Assembly: GCA_902779055.1 (NCBI GenBank) | Contig: CACZAD010000014.1 | Coordinates: forward strand, 55,988-119,987 | Origin: Fibrobacter succinogenes | GTDB taxonomy: Bacteria > Fibrobacterota > Fibrobacteria > Fibrobacterales > Fibrobacteraceae | DNA length: 64,000 nt | Direction: 5' to 3' | Part shown: positions 1-8,183 of the stretch, in pieces | Numbering within the stretch: position 1 is the first letter of the stretch | Layout: every line of letters starts with the position of its first letter | Made by a program: the position numbers and the translations under genes | Notes under the pieces: model-generated | Databases searched by the model: none | The model's input: only the letters and a program-made list of their open reading frames with translations | Told to the model about the DNA's origin: nothing

Positions 1-135
1 GCGAGGAAGGTTTACGAGACTTACTGCTATTTCGACAATTACGAAGGTGGCAAGAAAAGTAACCGCATTAACGATATGTCGGCCGAAGAAGAGTACAAAA
101 ACGTCGTTTCCAAGCAGTTGCTTAAAAACGAGTGA
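1..135 (+). CDS. C-terminal fragment of an unidentified protein
   Basis: The window opens inside a reading frame that stays open for 44 codons and ends in TGA. The visible tail is charged and rich in Tyr, Lys, Glu and Asn (for example YETYCYFDNYEGGKK), with no motif I recognise. Its stop overlaps a possible GTG start of the VanZ-like gene (GTGA), which suggests the two are co-transcribed and translationally coupled. The product cannot be named from what is visible. Confidence 0.6.
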   Translation, partial: ARKVYETYCYFDNYEGGKKSNRINDMSAEEEYKNVVSKQLLKNE

Positions 136-623
136 CTCCTGAAAATGCTAGATTTGGCGCCATGTTCGAATCTTTATTTCAAAAGTATCCGTTTTTCAGA
201 AAAGTGCCTGCCATTCTTTGCATGGCAATTATCTTCAAGATTTCTTCCATGACTTCTGCAGATTTGGAAGGGTTCCCGCATGTGTGGGATAAGCTTGCGC
301 ATACTTGTGAATATGCGACGCTCGCAGGTTGTTTTTGCCTGTGGTGGTCTCGCGGAAAGTGGTCTGCCAAAACCTGGCTCAAGGTCTTGATCGTGATGGG
401 CCTTGCTCTTGCCTATGGTTGCACGGACGAATACCACCAGGGTTTTGTGGACGGGCGTGATTCCAGCGCTCTTGACTTGGTGGCCGATACGCTTGGTGGA
501 CTTATCGGTGGTATGGTCTATGTGCTGATCGTCTGGATCCTCAACCGTTTTGATCCGCTCCCGAGTGAAGAATACGAGAGCGATGACGACGATGCGGTTG
601 ATGCCGAAACCGTAGACGCTTAA
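132..623 (+). CDS. VanZ-like membrane protein
   Basis: A 163-aa integral membrane protein with about four hydrophobic segments (around residues 24-40, 55-72, 80-97 and 120-140). The VanZ family pattern is clear: a K-L-A-H-x3-Y block after the first segment, then DEYHQGFVDGR and a conserved SALDLVADTLGG helix. The C-terminus is an acidic tail (ESDDDDAVDAE). VanZ was named for teicoplanin resistance in enterococci, but most members have no known function, and nothing here suggests a van cluster. The start is either GTG at 132, overlapping the previous stop, or ATG at 162; neither has a good SD. Convergent with murB, with no obvious terminator between them. Confidence 0.8.
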   Translation: MTPENARFGAMFESLFQKYPFFRKVPAILCMAIIFKISSMTSADLEGFPHVWDKLAHTCEYATLAGCFCLWWSRGKWSAKTWLKVLIVMGLALAYGCTDEYHQGFVDGRDSSALDLVADTLGGLIGGMVYVLIVWILNRFDPLPSEEYESDDDDAVDAETVDA

Positions 624-629
624 AAAGTC

Positions 630-1550
630 TTAATCCCCAAGCAATATGATTTCGCGCTGGAGGTGGATGTTGAATTTTTCGGTGACCACTCTCTGGACGT
701 GTTCGCTGAGTTCCTTGATGTCGTTTGCAGTCGCGTGGTCTGCATTGACGATGAAGTTCGCGTGAACTTGGCTCACTTCGGCACCTCCGATGCGGAATCC
801 CTTTAACCCTGCCTGCTCGATGTAGTAGCCCGGGGCGATTTGATTGGGCGTATCCGCTGCCCCCAGGAGGAGCCGCTTGAAGGTGCTGCCTGCATTGGGC
901 ATCGAAAGCGGCTGCGATTTGCGTCGCTTTTCCATACATTCCTGCATTTCGCTTTCGAGATCCTGGACGGTTTTGTTTTCGTTGGCGGCGGGCGTCAGCT
1001 GGAATGTTGCTGACAAGATGAATTCCTGATGGCCGTTGGCGGCGAGTTCCTGGAAAACGCTGTGGCGGTAGTCGAACCTGCATTCGTCAGCCGTTCTTTT
1101 GTGGATGTTCCCCGCTTCGTCGATGGACTCGACTTCGGTACAAGTCTGGGAAATGTCCTGTCCGTATGCGCCAGCGTTCATGTAGATGGCGCCGCCGAGG
1201 CTTCCGGGAATGCCTGCCAGCTTGTGGATGCCGGCTAGCCCTTCGTTGATGGTATGGCGGGCGAACCGTGCTAGTGGCGTGGCTCCCTTGACGAGAACCT
1301 TTCCATTTCCGAGATTCGTGATTTCGGAAAAAGCCTTGCCGAGCTGGATGACAATCCCCATGAACCCGTTGTCGGAGACGAGCAGGTTTGTGCCCTTGCC
1401 GAGAATGAAATAGGGGAGCCCTTGCTCCTTGGCGAACTCAAGCGCCTGCGCGATGTCGTTTACGGATTCTGCCTTGACGAAATATCTGGCGGGACCACCC
1501 ACTTTAAAGGAGGTGTGTTCGCTCATCGGTACATTTTCTAGGATTGTCAT
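630..1550 (-). CDS. murB: UDP-N-acetylenolpyruvoylglucosamine reductase
   Basis: Reduces UDP-GlcNAc-enolpyruvate to UDP-MurNAc with NADPH and FAD, the second committed step of peptidoglycan synthesis in the cytoplasm. About 306 aa. Family blocks seen: HTSFKVGGPARYF near the N-terminus (FAD site), GKGTNLLV, GIPGSLGGAIYMNAGAYG, NAGSTFKR carrying the proton-donating Ser, and a C-terminal REIILLG with the conserved Glu. The ATG at 1550 gives the usual N-terminus; an in-frame extension to 1601 would run into the divergent primase gene and is unlikely. murA, the preceding pathway step, lies at 45.9-47.2 kb. Confidence 0.95.
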   Translation of the reverse strand: MTILENVPMSEHTSFKVGGPARYFVKAESVNDIAQALEFAKEQGLPYFILGKGTNLLVSDNGFMGIVIQLGKAFSEITNLGNGKVLVKGATPLARFARHTINEGLAGIHKLAGIPGSLGGAIYMNAGAYGQDISQTCTEVESIDEAGNIHKRTADECRFDYRHSVFQELAANGHQEFILSATFQLTPAANENKTVQDLESEMQECMEKRRKSQPLSMPNAGSTFKRLLLGAADTPNQIAPGYYIEQAGLKGFRIGGAEVSQVHANFIVNADHATANDIKELSEHVQRVVTEKFNIHLQREIILLGD

Positions 1551-1577
1551 GCCGAAAATATATATATTCTTTCCGTC

Positions 1578-2738
1578 ATGACAGAAGATGAATTGAAACA
1601 ATTTAAGGCTGCGCTTTCGATAACCGCTGTTGCTGCGGATTTAGGCGTACCTCTGGTACGTGGACGCTGCCGGTGTTTCTTCCCGCAACGTCATTCGCAT
1701 AACGACAGGACTCCCTCGGTTTCTTTTTCCGAGGAACGCGGAACGTTTCGTTGCTGGGTCTGTGATGATGTCCGTGGCGATGTGATTTCGCTTGTCCAGA
1801 TCGTCAAGAATTGTTCGTTTGTCGAGGCTCTCAACTGGCTCAAGGAAACGTACCATTTTTTGCTGCCGGGGAACAACCGCGCTACCAACCGTCCGGAAGC
1901 CCGGGTGGCTTCGAACTCGGGGCGACCGGTGCCGAACCCTCCGGCCCAAGGGAATGCTGTTGCCTCGCGGGTGGCCGTGAGAGATGCCGAACGTGATGCT
2001 GCGCTTGAATACCATTCTCCGGAACCGGTAAAAGAGCTGGTGAGCGAAGATGAACGGAAAAAAATCATCCTTTCGTTCCTTAAAATGCTGAGCCCTGTAG
2101 ACAAGACTCCTGCAGCCGCCTATCTAGCGCGTCGTCGCATTTACAAGCCTATCTGGGACAAGATGCTGCTGCGCACGATCACGGATTATGGGGCGCTCAA
2201 TAACAAGCTTAAAGAAACCTATGATCTGGAAGTCCTGAAATATGTCGGGCTTTTCAGTGAAAAAGGAAACTTGCGCTACTACAAGCATCCGCTATTCTTC
2301 CCTTATCTGGATGCAAAGCGCCGCTCGTTTTATTTCCAGGCGCGTGCCATCGACAGTACGGTCGTTCCTAAGGAACTGAATTTGCGCGGAACCGTGCCGT
2401 ATCCGTATAACGTTTCTGCTCTGGATCAAAGGCCGGGGTGGGTTTACCTGTGCGAAGGCGTGGTCGATACGCTCACGTTCCTGGGACAGGGTATTGCTGC
2501 GATCGGAATCCCTGGTGTGCGTTCGTTCAAGACGGAATGGCTCCCGCTCTTCAAGAACAAGAGCGTTGTGCTTTGTCTGGACAAGGACGAGGCGGGGCGT
2601 AGCGGTACGGAATACCTGCAGTCTGTTTTTGCCCAGTCTGGAATCCGCACGGTCGTGCTGGGCGAGGGGCTCGAAAGTCTGAATTCTTCGATGAAAGAAG
2701 GGGACGATATAAACTCCTGGTTTGGCGGTAAAAAATAG
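1578..2738 (+). CDS. Short DnaG-like primase (CHC2 zinc finger plus TOPRIM)
   Basis: A 386-aa protein with a CHC2-type zinc finger at about residues 31-62 (C31/C33, H39/H41, C59, C62) and a TOPRIM domain near 285-370. The TOPRIM shows the catalytic Glu in LCEGVVDTL (E293) and the metal-binding D-x-D in LCLDKDEAG (about 335-340). True DnaG is about 600 aa with a C-terminal DnaB-interacting domain, which is missing here; the size and layout resemble plasmid and phage primases. The finger is unusual in having a longer C-to-H gap than DnaG's CPFH. Residues 110-150 form a Pro/Ala/Arg-rich linker. Divergent from murB, with only 27 bases between starts. Role is inferred: RNA priming, perhaps accessory or mobile-element derived. 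Confidence 0.8.
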   Translation: MTEDELKQFKAALSITAVAADLGVPLVRGRCRCFFPQRHSHNDRTPSVSFSEERGTFRCWVCDDVRGDVISLVQIVKNCSFVEALNWLKETYHFLLPGNNRATNRPEARVASNSGRPVPNPPAQGNAVASRVAVRDAERDAALEYHSPEPVKELVSEDERKKIILSFLKMLSPVDKTPAAAYLARRRIYKPIWDKMLLRTITDYGALNNKLKETYDLEVLKYVGLFSEKGNLRYYKHPLFFPYLDAKRRSFYFQARAIDSTVVPKELNLRGTVPYPYNVSALDQRPGWVYLCEGVVDTLTFLGQGIAAIGIPGVRSFKTEWLPLFKNKSVVLCLDKDEAGRSGTEYLQSVFAQSGIRTVVLGEGLESLNSSMKEGDDINSWFGGKK

Positions 2739-2937
2739 GATGCCGCGTTTGTCTTGAAAGTATTTGTCCTTTCTACCCTTGTATATGAAACATTTTGTTT
2801 CTTAGATGATTTTAAAAATTATTAAAAAATTAAAAAATACTCAAATTTCTATAAAATTTAAGCATTTTTGTTTCATAAATATTGTTTTGTTTGGTTGATT
2901 ATTTTATCTTTATAACAGATAAACTTGATGACTGAAA
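2739..2937 (+). promoter_or_regulatory. AT-rich control region with a dyad and spaced inverted repeat
   Basis: This 199-base gap is far more AT-rich than the flanking genes. It holds a compact dyad, GAAACA-TTT-TGTTTC (2787-2801). A TATGAAACA at 2784-2792 is matched by an inverted TGTTTCATA at 2869-2877, as expected for a regulator binding two sites. A weak -10-like TATAAC lies at about 2910. No SD precedes the ATG at 2938. Operator function is inferred from symmetry only. Confidence 0.4.
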
Positions 2938-3774
2938 ATGAAATCCGTTTTTGAATACAGAAACTACCGCGAGTACATACGAGACTTTTACGAGAGCCGT
3001 AAAAGATGCTCGGCGTTTACGTGGCGCGAGTTTGCAAAACTGGCGGGGTTTGCTTCGTCCGGGTTTCTGAAGCTTGTCTGTGACGGAAAAACTCGGCTTT
3101 CGAAGGTCGCGGTAGAAAAGGTCTTGCTGGCGTTGGGGCTGTTTGGCGCACAGGCGGATTACTTCCGCTTGATGGTTTCGTTTTGCGATTCGCCTCGTGC
3201 CGAAGTCCGTAGTTCTTCTTTTGAAAAGATGATGAAGATTGCGCAGGAAAACCGCGTGGAATTTCTGGAAGCGAAGGCGTTCGCGTATTTCTCGTCGTGG
3301 GCGAACCCGGTACTAAGGGAACTGGCCCCGATCATGCCTGGCGCAAGCCCGCTGGAAATGGGACATACGCTTGTCCCGGCCATCTCTGCGGCTGAAGCGC
3401 GTGAATCTTTGGATTTGCAGGAATCGCTAGGGCTTTTGAAGAAGGACGAGTGTGGCAATTACCATCAGACTAGCGAGGGTATTTCTAGTTCCCGTGAAGT
3501 CATGTCTGCAACGGTTATCGATATGCAAAAGCAGTATGCGCGTTTGGCGGTCGATGCATTGGACCGTTACTCACGCGATTACCGCCACATTTCGGGAATG
3601 ACGATGGGGCTTGACCGTGAGGCGTATGAACGCCTTGCCGCAGAACTTGATGCCTTCCGCAAAAAAGTGGCCGATATCGTGTCGAATGTGAAAAGTTACG
3701 ACCGCGTTTATCGATTGAATTTACAGCTCTTTCCGTTGAGCAAAAAAGTTGGAGAAAAAAATGAAAAAGAATAA
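2938..3774 (+). CDS. TIGR02147 family protein (Fibrobacter paralogous regulator)
   Basis: A 278-aa protein matching the large Fibrobacter TIGR02147/DUF4423 family. It opens with the typical VFEYRNYREYIRDFYESRK, then FTWREFAKLAGFASSGFLKLVCDGKTRLS, a helix-turn-helix-like segment at about 25-55. The middle (105-190) resembles the family's conserved block around FAYFSSWANPVLREL. The family is generally taken to be transcriptional regulators, but members are little studied. It is the first gene of a tight unit: the next gene starts 14 bases before this stop. The preceding AT-rich dyad region is a natural candidate for its own operator. Confidence 0.85.
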   Translation: MKSVFEYRNYREYIRDFYESRKRCSAFTWREFAKLAGFASSGFLKLVCDGKTRLSKVAVEKVLLALGLFGAQADYFRLMVSFCDSPRAEVRSSSFEKMMKIAQENRVEFLEAKAFAYFSSWANPVLRELAPIMPGASPLEMGHTLVPAISAAEARESLDLQESLGLLKKDECGNYHQTSEGISSSREVMSATVIDMQKQYARLAVDALDRYSRDYRHISGMTMGLDREAYERLAAELDAFRKKVADIVSNVKSYDRVYRLNLQLFPLSKKVGEKNEKE

Positions 3775-5611
3775 ATGCTCTATACAAGGGATTCTGTCTG
3801 TTTGCTTTGTTTGCCTGGCCGTATTTGCGGGGTGTTCAGGCTTTACCGAAGATACGAATATGGGTGAGGCTTCGGATGTCGACACCAAGCTTATAGCGTC
3901 CCGGTTTGCTTCTGCACGCGTGTCGCAAGTGGGCAAGGTGCAGGTTGACAAATCCCGAGATTCCTTGACAATTGTTTATGAAACGTTTGGCGGATGCTTA
4001 AAGACGGATAATGGCGCTTATGCCTACAATTCCGACTTCTATTATGCTGATTCAAGGGCTTTTGCTTATGATTTTAAGGGTGACACGCTTGTCTTGTCGT
4101 ATACCTACACCGATAATAAAAACGGCTCTCCGCAATATATGAAATTTTACCTTATTGGAGGTAAATCCGGTGAGCTGAATGGTGTATGGATGTACTTGCC
4201 TTGTGTCATGTTTAATGGTGAACAGATTTGTTCTAATGAAATCGAAAATTCTTTTATCCAATTCAATGATGGAAGCGTGGAAGTTCGTGTTTCTGAAAAT
4301 AAAACGTATGATTATATGAATTCCGGCTTTGTTCAAAATCTTGCGATGTTCATGTCTGGGCCTGAAGATCGTATAGGTTTTGATTTGCGTGGTCATGCGG
4401 AAAGTTTGGATAATGATCTTTCCAGTAAGGGATTTACAGTCCAGAATAAAACGAATAAAAATATGAAATTCGTTTATAAAGAACACCAATACGAATTGAA
4501 TGTAGATTATGTGCAAATATACGATTCTGCTTCTGTAACATTGTCTTCTGAAGGGCTTTCTTGTACAGCATATTTGAGTGAACGTAATGATGCCTCTTTA
4601 GAAGTTTGCCGCGAAGAAAATGCAGATTACCTTTATGAAAATGGCAAAGGGAGCTTGGGCTACCGTAAAGACAATAGTGAGGAATTTGCAAGTTGCGTGA
4701 AGGGTCTTCTCGTTCGCAAAACGAATGCATCCTCGAATGACGGGACGAGCAATAATGATGTGCTGGCTGCTTTTGCATCGGCCCGTATGGTGTATTCCGG
4801 TAAAGCTCTTGTTAATGAAGCTCAAGACTCGCTAACGATTGTTGCTGAGCAAGTGGGTGGATGCCTCAAGAATGGCGAATCATTTATGTATGATCCTGAT
4901 TTCTATTACGGTGATTCAAATACGTATGCCTATGGCTTCCGAGGCGATACTTTGACGCTGATACGACCAACGGTACTCTATGCAGATGGTAATGGCGGTT
5001 TTGAATCGACAATGACGATATTCCTTGTTGGAGGATCGTCTGGAAAGCTTGATGGAATCTGGAAAATGTTGCCGTGCAGATTGATTGATGCTAAGGGTGA
5101 AATGAGTTGCCTGAATGATGCCGATGAGGATTTTCTAAAAATTGATAATGGAAAAGTGGAGTTCTATATTGCAGAACTTGAGGACTATGATTATATGAAA
5201 TCCGTTTTTGTCGAAGAATTATTCATGTTCTTGGACTGTCAAAATTCTATTCAGATTGAAACTCCGTTCTATGGTGCTCGGAATGTTGAATCTTTAGCTG
5301 AAGATTATGGAATTATAGTGCAAGAAAAAACGAATAGGAGTATGAAGTTTACTTATGAGGGACACGCTTTTGATTTGAAATTGAATTATGCGAGATTTAT
5401 GGATAGTGTGTCCGTGACTTTGACATCGGGTAATGTTATTTGCAATGCATATAACCGTGAAATTCCAAATATTACGCAAGAACAGTGCCGTGAAGAAAAT
5501 GTGCCCAATCTAAACAAAATGGAATCGGGTGCGTACGGGATTAGAAAGTATAATGACACAGAATTCGAGGATTGCATTAACGGAATTCTCGGACGTGAAA
5601 GAAATGATTAA
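3761..5611 (+). CDS. Lipoprotein with two tandem copies of an unknown domain
   Basis: A 616-aa secreted lipoprotein. The ATG at 3761 is chosen because GGAG sits six bases upstream; a TTG at 3749 would only add MEKK. The signal peptide ends in VFAGC, making C25 the lipidated residue. The mature part is a duplication: about 47-330 and 336-612 align block for block (FASAR; DSLTIV; GGCLK; DFYY-DS; Y-F-GDTL; GG-SG-L-G-W--LPC; YDYM-S-FV; CREEN). Conserved Cys in both copies suggest disulfides. I do not recognise the domain. It is translated with the regulator in front and the barrel protein behind, so a surface role is inferred. Base composition drifts AT-rich, possibly from transfer or relaxed selection. 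Confidence 0.85.
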   Translation: MKKNKCSIQGILSVCFVCLAVFAGCSGFTEDTNMGEASDVDTKLIASRFASARVSQVGKVQVDKSRDSLTIVYETFGGCLKTDNGAYAYNSDFYYADSRAFAYDFKGDTLVLSYTYTDNKNGSPQYMKFYLIGGKSGELNGVWMYLPCVMFNGEQICSNEIENSFIQFNDGSVEVRVSENKTYDYMNSGFVQNLAMFMSGPEDRIGFDLRGHAESLDNDLSSKGFTVQNKTNKNMKFVYKEHQYELNVDYVQIYDSASVTLSSEGLSCTAYLSERNDASLEVCREENADYLYENGKGSLGYRKDNSEEFASCVKGLLVRKTNASSNDGTSNNDVLAAFASARMVYSGKALVNEAQDSLTIVAEQVGGCLKNGESFMYDPDFYYGDSNTYAYGFRGDTLTLIRPTVLYADGNGGFESTMTIFLVGGSSGKLDGIWKMLPCRLIDAKGEMSCLNDADEDFLKIDNGKVEFYIAELEDYDYMKSVFVEELFMFLDCQNSIQIETPFYGARNVESLAEDYGIIVQEKTNRSMKFTYEGHAFDLKLNYARFMDSVSVTLTSGNVICNAYNREIPNITQEQCREENVPNLNKMESGAYGIRKYNDTEFEDCINGILGRERND

Positions 5612-5634
5612 ATAATTGTGTTAGGAGGAAAATA

Positions 5635-6396
5635 TTGTTTGGAAAAGTGATGAAAATCGCCGTGGTTGTCTTGTTGCTTGCCAATGGGGCCGAATCGGCG
5701 CCCGCTTCGACCGATAAGCCTTTGCGATTGGGAACTCACTTGAATCTCAATAACGTGGGTGAAATCACCGATACCCCCTGGGGCATATATGCTGACGGAG
5801 TCGGGTATGGTGCGACGCTCTCGTTTGATGCGCTGTACCAGCTATCGAATCGCTTTGCGCTGCATTCTTCGGTCGGGCTGGACTACCGCTATTTTATTTC
5901 GGGGGATTCGCAAACGGGGGTGAGTAGCTGCGATTGTGGTGATGGTAATTCTTGGGAAGGACATAATAAAGACTATCTACTTTATTTAGAAATACCTGTG
6001 CTGGCGCAGTTCCAGATTCCAGAAATAATTTATTTTGAGGCAGGCCCAGTCTTTGATTTTTTGCTTATGCGAAAAAGTGAGTTCTATATCCCGAAAGAAC
6101 ATCGGCAAGACAAATGCCACGATGACCGCATTTTGGGCGCCGGGGGCACTGTCGGCGTGGGGCATACGTTTTCATTCGGACTGTTTGTCGATGTGCATAT
6201 TTCATACCAGTTTACGGATCTCGTAACCGTCGATGAAAAATGCGGAAGTTACACCGTTTCCGGGGTGCAGAGTTTCACTGATATGCAAACGGGAACGGAA
6301 CATACAGAAAAGCTGTATGAATACATTGATAAAAAAATGGTTGGCTCTTACTACTGGCTGAATAAAATCCAGCTGGGCGTAGGGTACTGGTTTTAA
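5635..6396 (+). CDS. Outer-membrane beta-barrel protein
   Basis: A 253-aa protein with a signal peptide (hydrophobic KIAVVVLLLANGAESA) followed by alternating amphipathic strands ending in an aromatic (LGVGYWF at the C-terminus). This pattern is typical of porin-like or OmpW/OmpA-type barrels. The TTG at 5635 is supported by a perfect AGGAGG at 5623-5628; an ATG at 5650 lies inside the signal peptide. Strands such as ALYQLSNRFALHSSVGLDYRYF fit 'outer membrane protein beta-barrel domain' families, but no specific function is visible. It lies 23 bases after the duplicated lipoprotein in the same apparent operon. Convergent with epmB. Confidence 0.75.
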   Translation: MFGKVMKIAVVVLLLANGAESAPASTDKPLRLGTHLNLNNVGEITDTPWGIYADGVGYGATLSFDALYQLSNRFALHSSVGLDYRYFISGDSQTGVSSCDCGDGNSWEGHNKDYLLYLEIPVLAQFQIPEIIYFEAGPVFDFLLMRKSEFYIPKEHRQDKCHDDRILGAGGTVGVGHTFSFGLFVDVHISYQFTDLVTVDEKCGSYTVSGVQSFTDMQTGTEHTEKLYEYIDKKMVGSYYWLNKIQLGVGYWF

Positions 6397-6418
6397 ACGA
6401 ATTCAGTCAAGTTCTTGT

Positions 6419-7387
6419 CTAAATTGGCGTCTTGCTTTTTTCGCCGGCGATTTCGCGGACGAGTTTCGGCACGAGGTAGCCGGGGAGCTTAGTGCGGATT
6501 TGCGCGATAAGCTCCTTGGCTCGTTCATCGCTGATTTCAAAATGCGCAACGCCTTTCGCGTGGTCGAGCTGGTGCAGGTAGTAGGGGAGGACGCCTTGTT
6601 CAAAAAGCTTTCGGCTTAAGCGTTCGAGCGTTTCGGCATCGTCGTTCACGCCCTTCAGCATGACGCTCTGGTTCAAGAGCGTCCAACCACTGAACTTGAG
6701 TTGCGCAAAGACGGTGGCGGATTCTTCGTCGAGTTCGTCCTCGTGGTCCACATGGGCGACGAGGACGCAGTTGAAGCGGGCCGGCAGTTCACGCAAGAGT
6801 TCGAAATGTTGCATCACGAGGTCGGGGCGCATCACGGGGAGTCTCGTGTGGATGCGGAGTGTCGTGACGGAGGGGTGGAACGCAATCGCTTCGATGAGGT
6901 CGCGGAATGCGCCCGGGCCGAGGGTCAGCGGATCGCCGCCCGAAAGGATGATTTCCCAGATGTTCGTGTGGACGTCGAGCCAGTTCGAAACTTCGCTTGC
7001 GATGTTCTGCGTGTCCTGGAAGGGGTAGTTGCGCCTAAAGCAGAACCTGCAGCGCACACCGCATGCCGAAGTCGAAACGATGAGGGCGCGGTTGTCGTAC
7101 TTTTGTAGAATGCATTCGGACTTGCCGGCGGGGAGGTCCCCGACAGGGTCGTCGACGAACCCGGGGGCGTCCTTGAGCTCGTCTTTTGAAGGTAGAACCT
7201 CGCGTAGCAGTTTGACGGGCTCGCTGGATTTTTTGATCAAGTCGGCATAGTGCTTGGAACAGTAAAAGGCAAATGAAGGTTTAAGGTCGAGGTCCGCAAG
7301 CAAATCGCTTGTCAAACCGCTAAAATCTTTGCCCAAATAGTCTAAAAATTCAGGAATATGCGTGAAAACTTTAACAGATTTTTCCAT
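6419..7387 (-). CDS. epmB: EF-P beta-lysylation enzyme, radical SAM 2,3-aminomutase
   Basis: Member of the KamA/EpmB radical SAM family, about 322 aa. The iron-sulfur motif is C109-x3-C113-x2-C116 (CGVRCRFCF), with SGGDPL downstream for SAM binding and a PLP-binding Lys expected in the C-terminal part. EpmB converts (S)-alpha-lysine to (R)-beta-lysine, which EpmA attaches to elongation factor P. Function is strongly supported by position: efp is the divergent neighbour, 41 bases away. It is shorter than catabolic lysine 2,3-aminomutases (over 400 aa), as EpmB should be. Start ATG 7387; an upstream in-frame start at 7417 lies in the shared spacer. The ligase epmA is not in this window. Confidence 0.9.
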   Translation of the reverse strand: MEKSVKVFTHIPEFLDYLGKDFSGLTSDLLADLDLKPSFAFYCSKHYADLIKKSSEPVKLLREVLPSKDELKDAPGFVDDPVGDLPAGKSECILQKYDNRALIVSTSACGVRCRFCFRRNYPFQDTQNIASEVSNWLDVHTNIWEIILSGGDPLTLGPGAFRDLIEAIAFHPSVTTLRIHTRLPVMRPDLVMQHFELLRELPARFNCVLVAHVDHEDELDEESATVFAQLKFSGWTLLNQSVMLKGVNDDAETLERLSRKLFEQGVLPYYLHQLDHAKGVAHFEISDERAKELIAQIRTKLPGYLVPKLVREIAGEKSKTPI

Positions 7388-7428
7388 TATATTGCTAAAT
7401 TTAGAATCAAAAACCAAAAGAGGATAAT

Positions 7429-8013
7429 ATGGGTACTGTAAGCACCAACGAATTCCGTAAAAAATTGAAAATCATGGTTGATGGTCAGCCGTACGAAATC
7501 ATCGAAAACCAGTTTGTGAAGCCGGGTAAGGGTCAGGCTTTCAACCGCGTTCGTATCAAGAACTTGGTGACTGGCCGTACTCTCGAACGTACCTGGAAGA
7601 GCGGTGATACGGTGGAAGAAGCTGATGTGACCTACACTGAAATGACCTACCTCTACAACGACGGTTCTACCTGGTACTTCTTGGACAACACCACTCAGGA
7701 AACGATGGAAATTCCCAAGGAAGCTCTCAATGGCTGCGAAGTCTGGCTCCTCGATGGCGCTACTGTCGAAGTCACTTGGTGGAAGGACCCGAAGACCTTG
7801 GCTACACTTCCGATCGAAGTTATTCCGCCGACCTTCGTTGACTTGATGATCGTTGACGCTCCTCCGGCAGTTCAGGGTAACACCAGCGGTAACGTGATGC
7901 GTGAAGCTACTCTCGAAACTGGCGCTAAGGTGATGATTCCGCTCTTCATCGAAAACAACACCAAGATCCGCGTGGATACCCGCGACGGTTCTTACCTCGA
8001 AAGAGCTAAGTAA
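7429..8013 (+). CDS. efp: Elongation factor P
   Basis: A 194-aa protein of the normal EF-P length with three beta-barrel domains. It relieves ribosome stalling at consecutive prolines. K34 in VKPGKGQAF is the residue that EpmA/EpmB modify with beta-lysine in other bacteria, which agrees with epmB next door. The C-terminus RVDTRDGSYLERAK is the usual EF-P signature. Codon use is strongly biased towards preferred codons, as in highly expressed genes. SD AGAGG lies just before the ATG, and a good terminator follows at 8140-8165. The poly-proline secreted protein at 33165 is one plausible EF-P client in this window. Confidence 0.97.
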   Translation: MGTVSTNEFRKKLKIMVDGQPYEIIENQFVKPGKGQAFNRVRIKNLVTGRTLERTWKSGDTVEEADVTYTEMTYLYNDGSTWYFLDNTTQETMEIPKEALNGCEVWLLDGATVEVTWWKDPKTLATLPIEVIPPTFVDLMIVDAPPAVQGNTSGNVMREATLETGAKVMIPLFIENNTKIRVDTRDGSYLERAK

Positions 8014-8022
8014 GACATTGTC

Positions 8023-8127
8023 ATCCTGACGCCGTAGGGCGGAAGACAACTCAGAAGGCTAGTGTTGCGACCATGCTTGCATGGGCATAACCGAGCCAAA
8101 GAGTTGGGGCTTTGCCCCATCCAGTGA
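8023..8127. repeat. Interspersed repeat, GTCATCCTGA...ATCCAGTGA type
   Basis: The efp downstream gap begins with GTCATCCTGA and ends with ATCCAGTGA, the same ends as the element at 9956-10042. Inside are small hairpins (GGGGC-TTT-GCCCC) and a stretch, GTGTTGCGACCATGCTTGCA..TAACCGAG, resembling the core of the 79-bp repeat at 27118 and 38699. It seems to be a composite or diverged member of that repeat population. No coding potential. Confidence 0.6.
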
Positions 8128-8139
8128 TTTAAAAAAAGG

Positions 8140-8165
8140 CTCCCGTTAAACGGGAGTTTTTTTTT
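8140..8165 (+). terminator. Rho-independent terminator of efp
   Basis: CTCCCG-TTAAA-CGGGAG hairpin followed directly by about nine T. The upstream A-run makes it potentially bidirectional, so it may also serve the minus-strand lipoprotein gene ending at 8184. Confidence 0.85.
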
Positions 8166-8183
8166 GTCTTAGCGGATTGTCGC

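Noticed and set aside
132..623. VanZ-like gene as a glycopeptide resistance determinant
   Set aside because: VanZ-family proteins are common in bacteria without van genes; no vanHAX or regulator genes are present.
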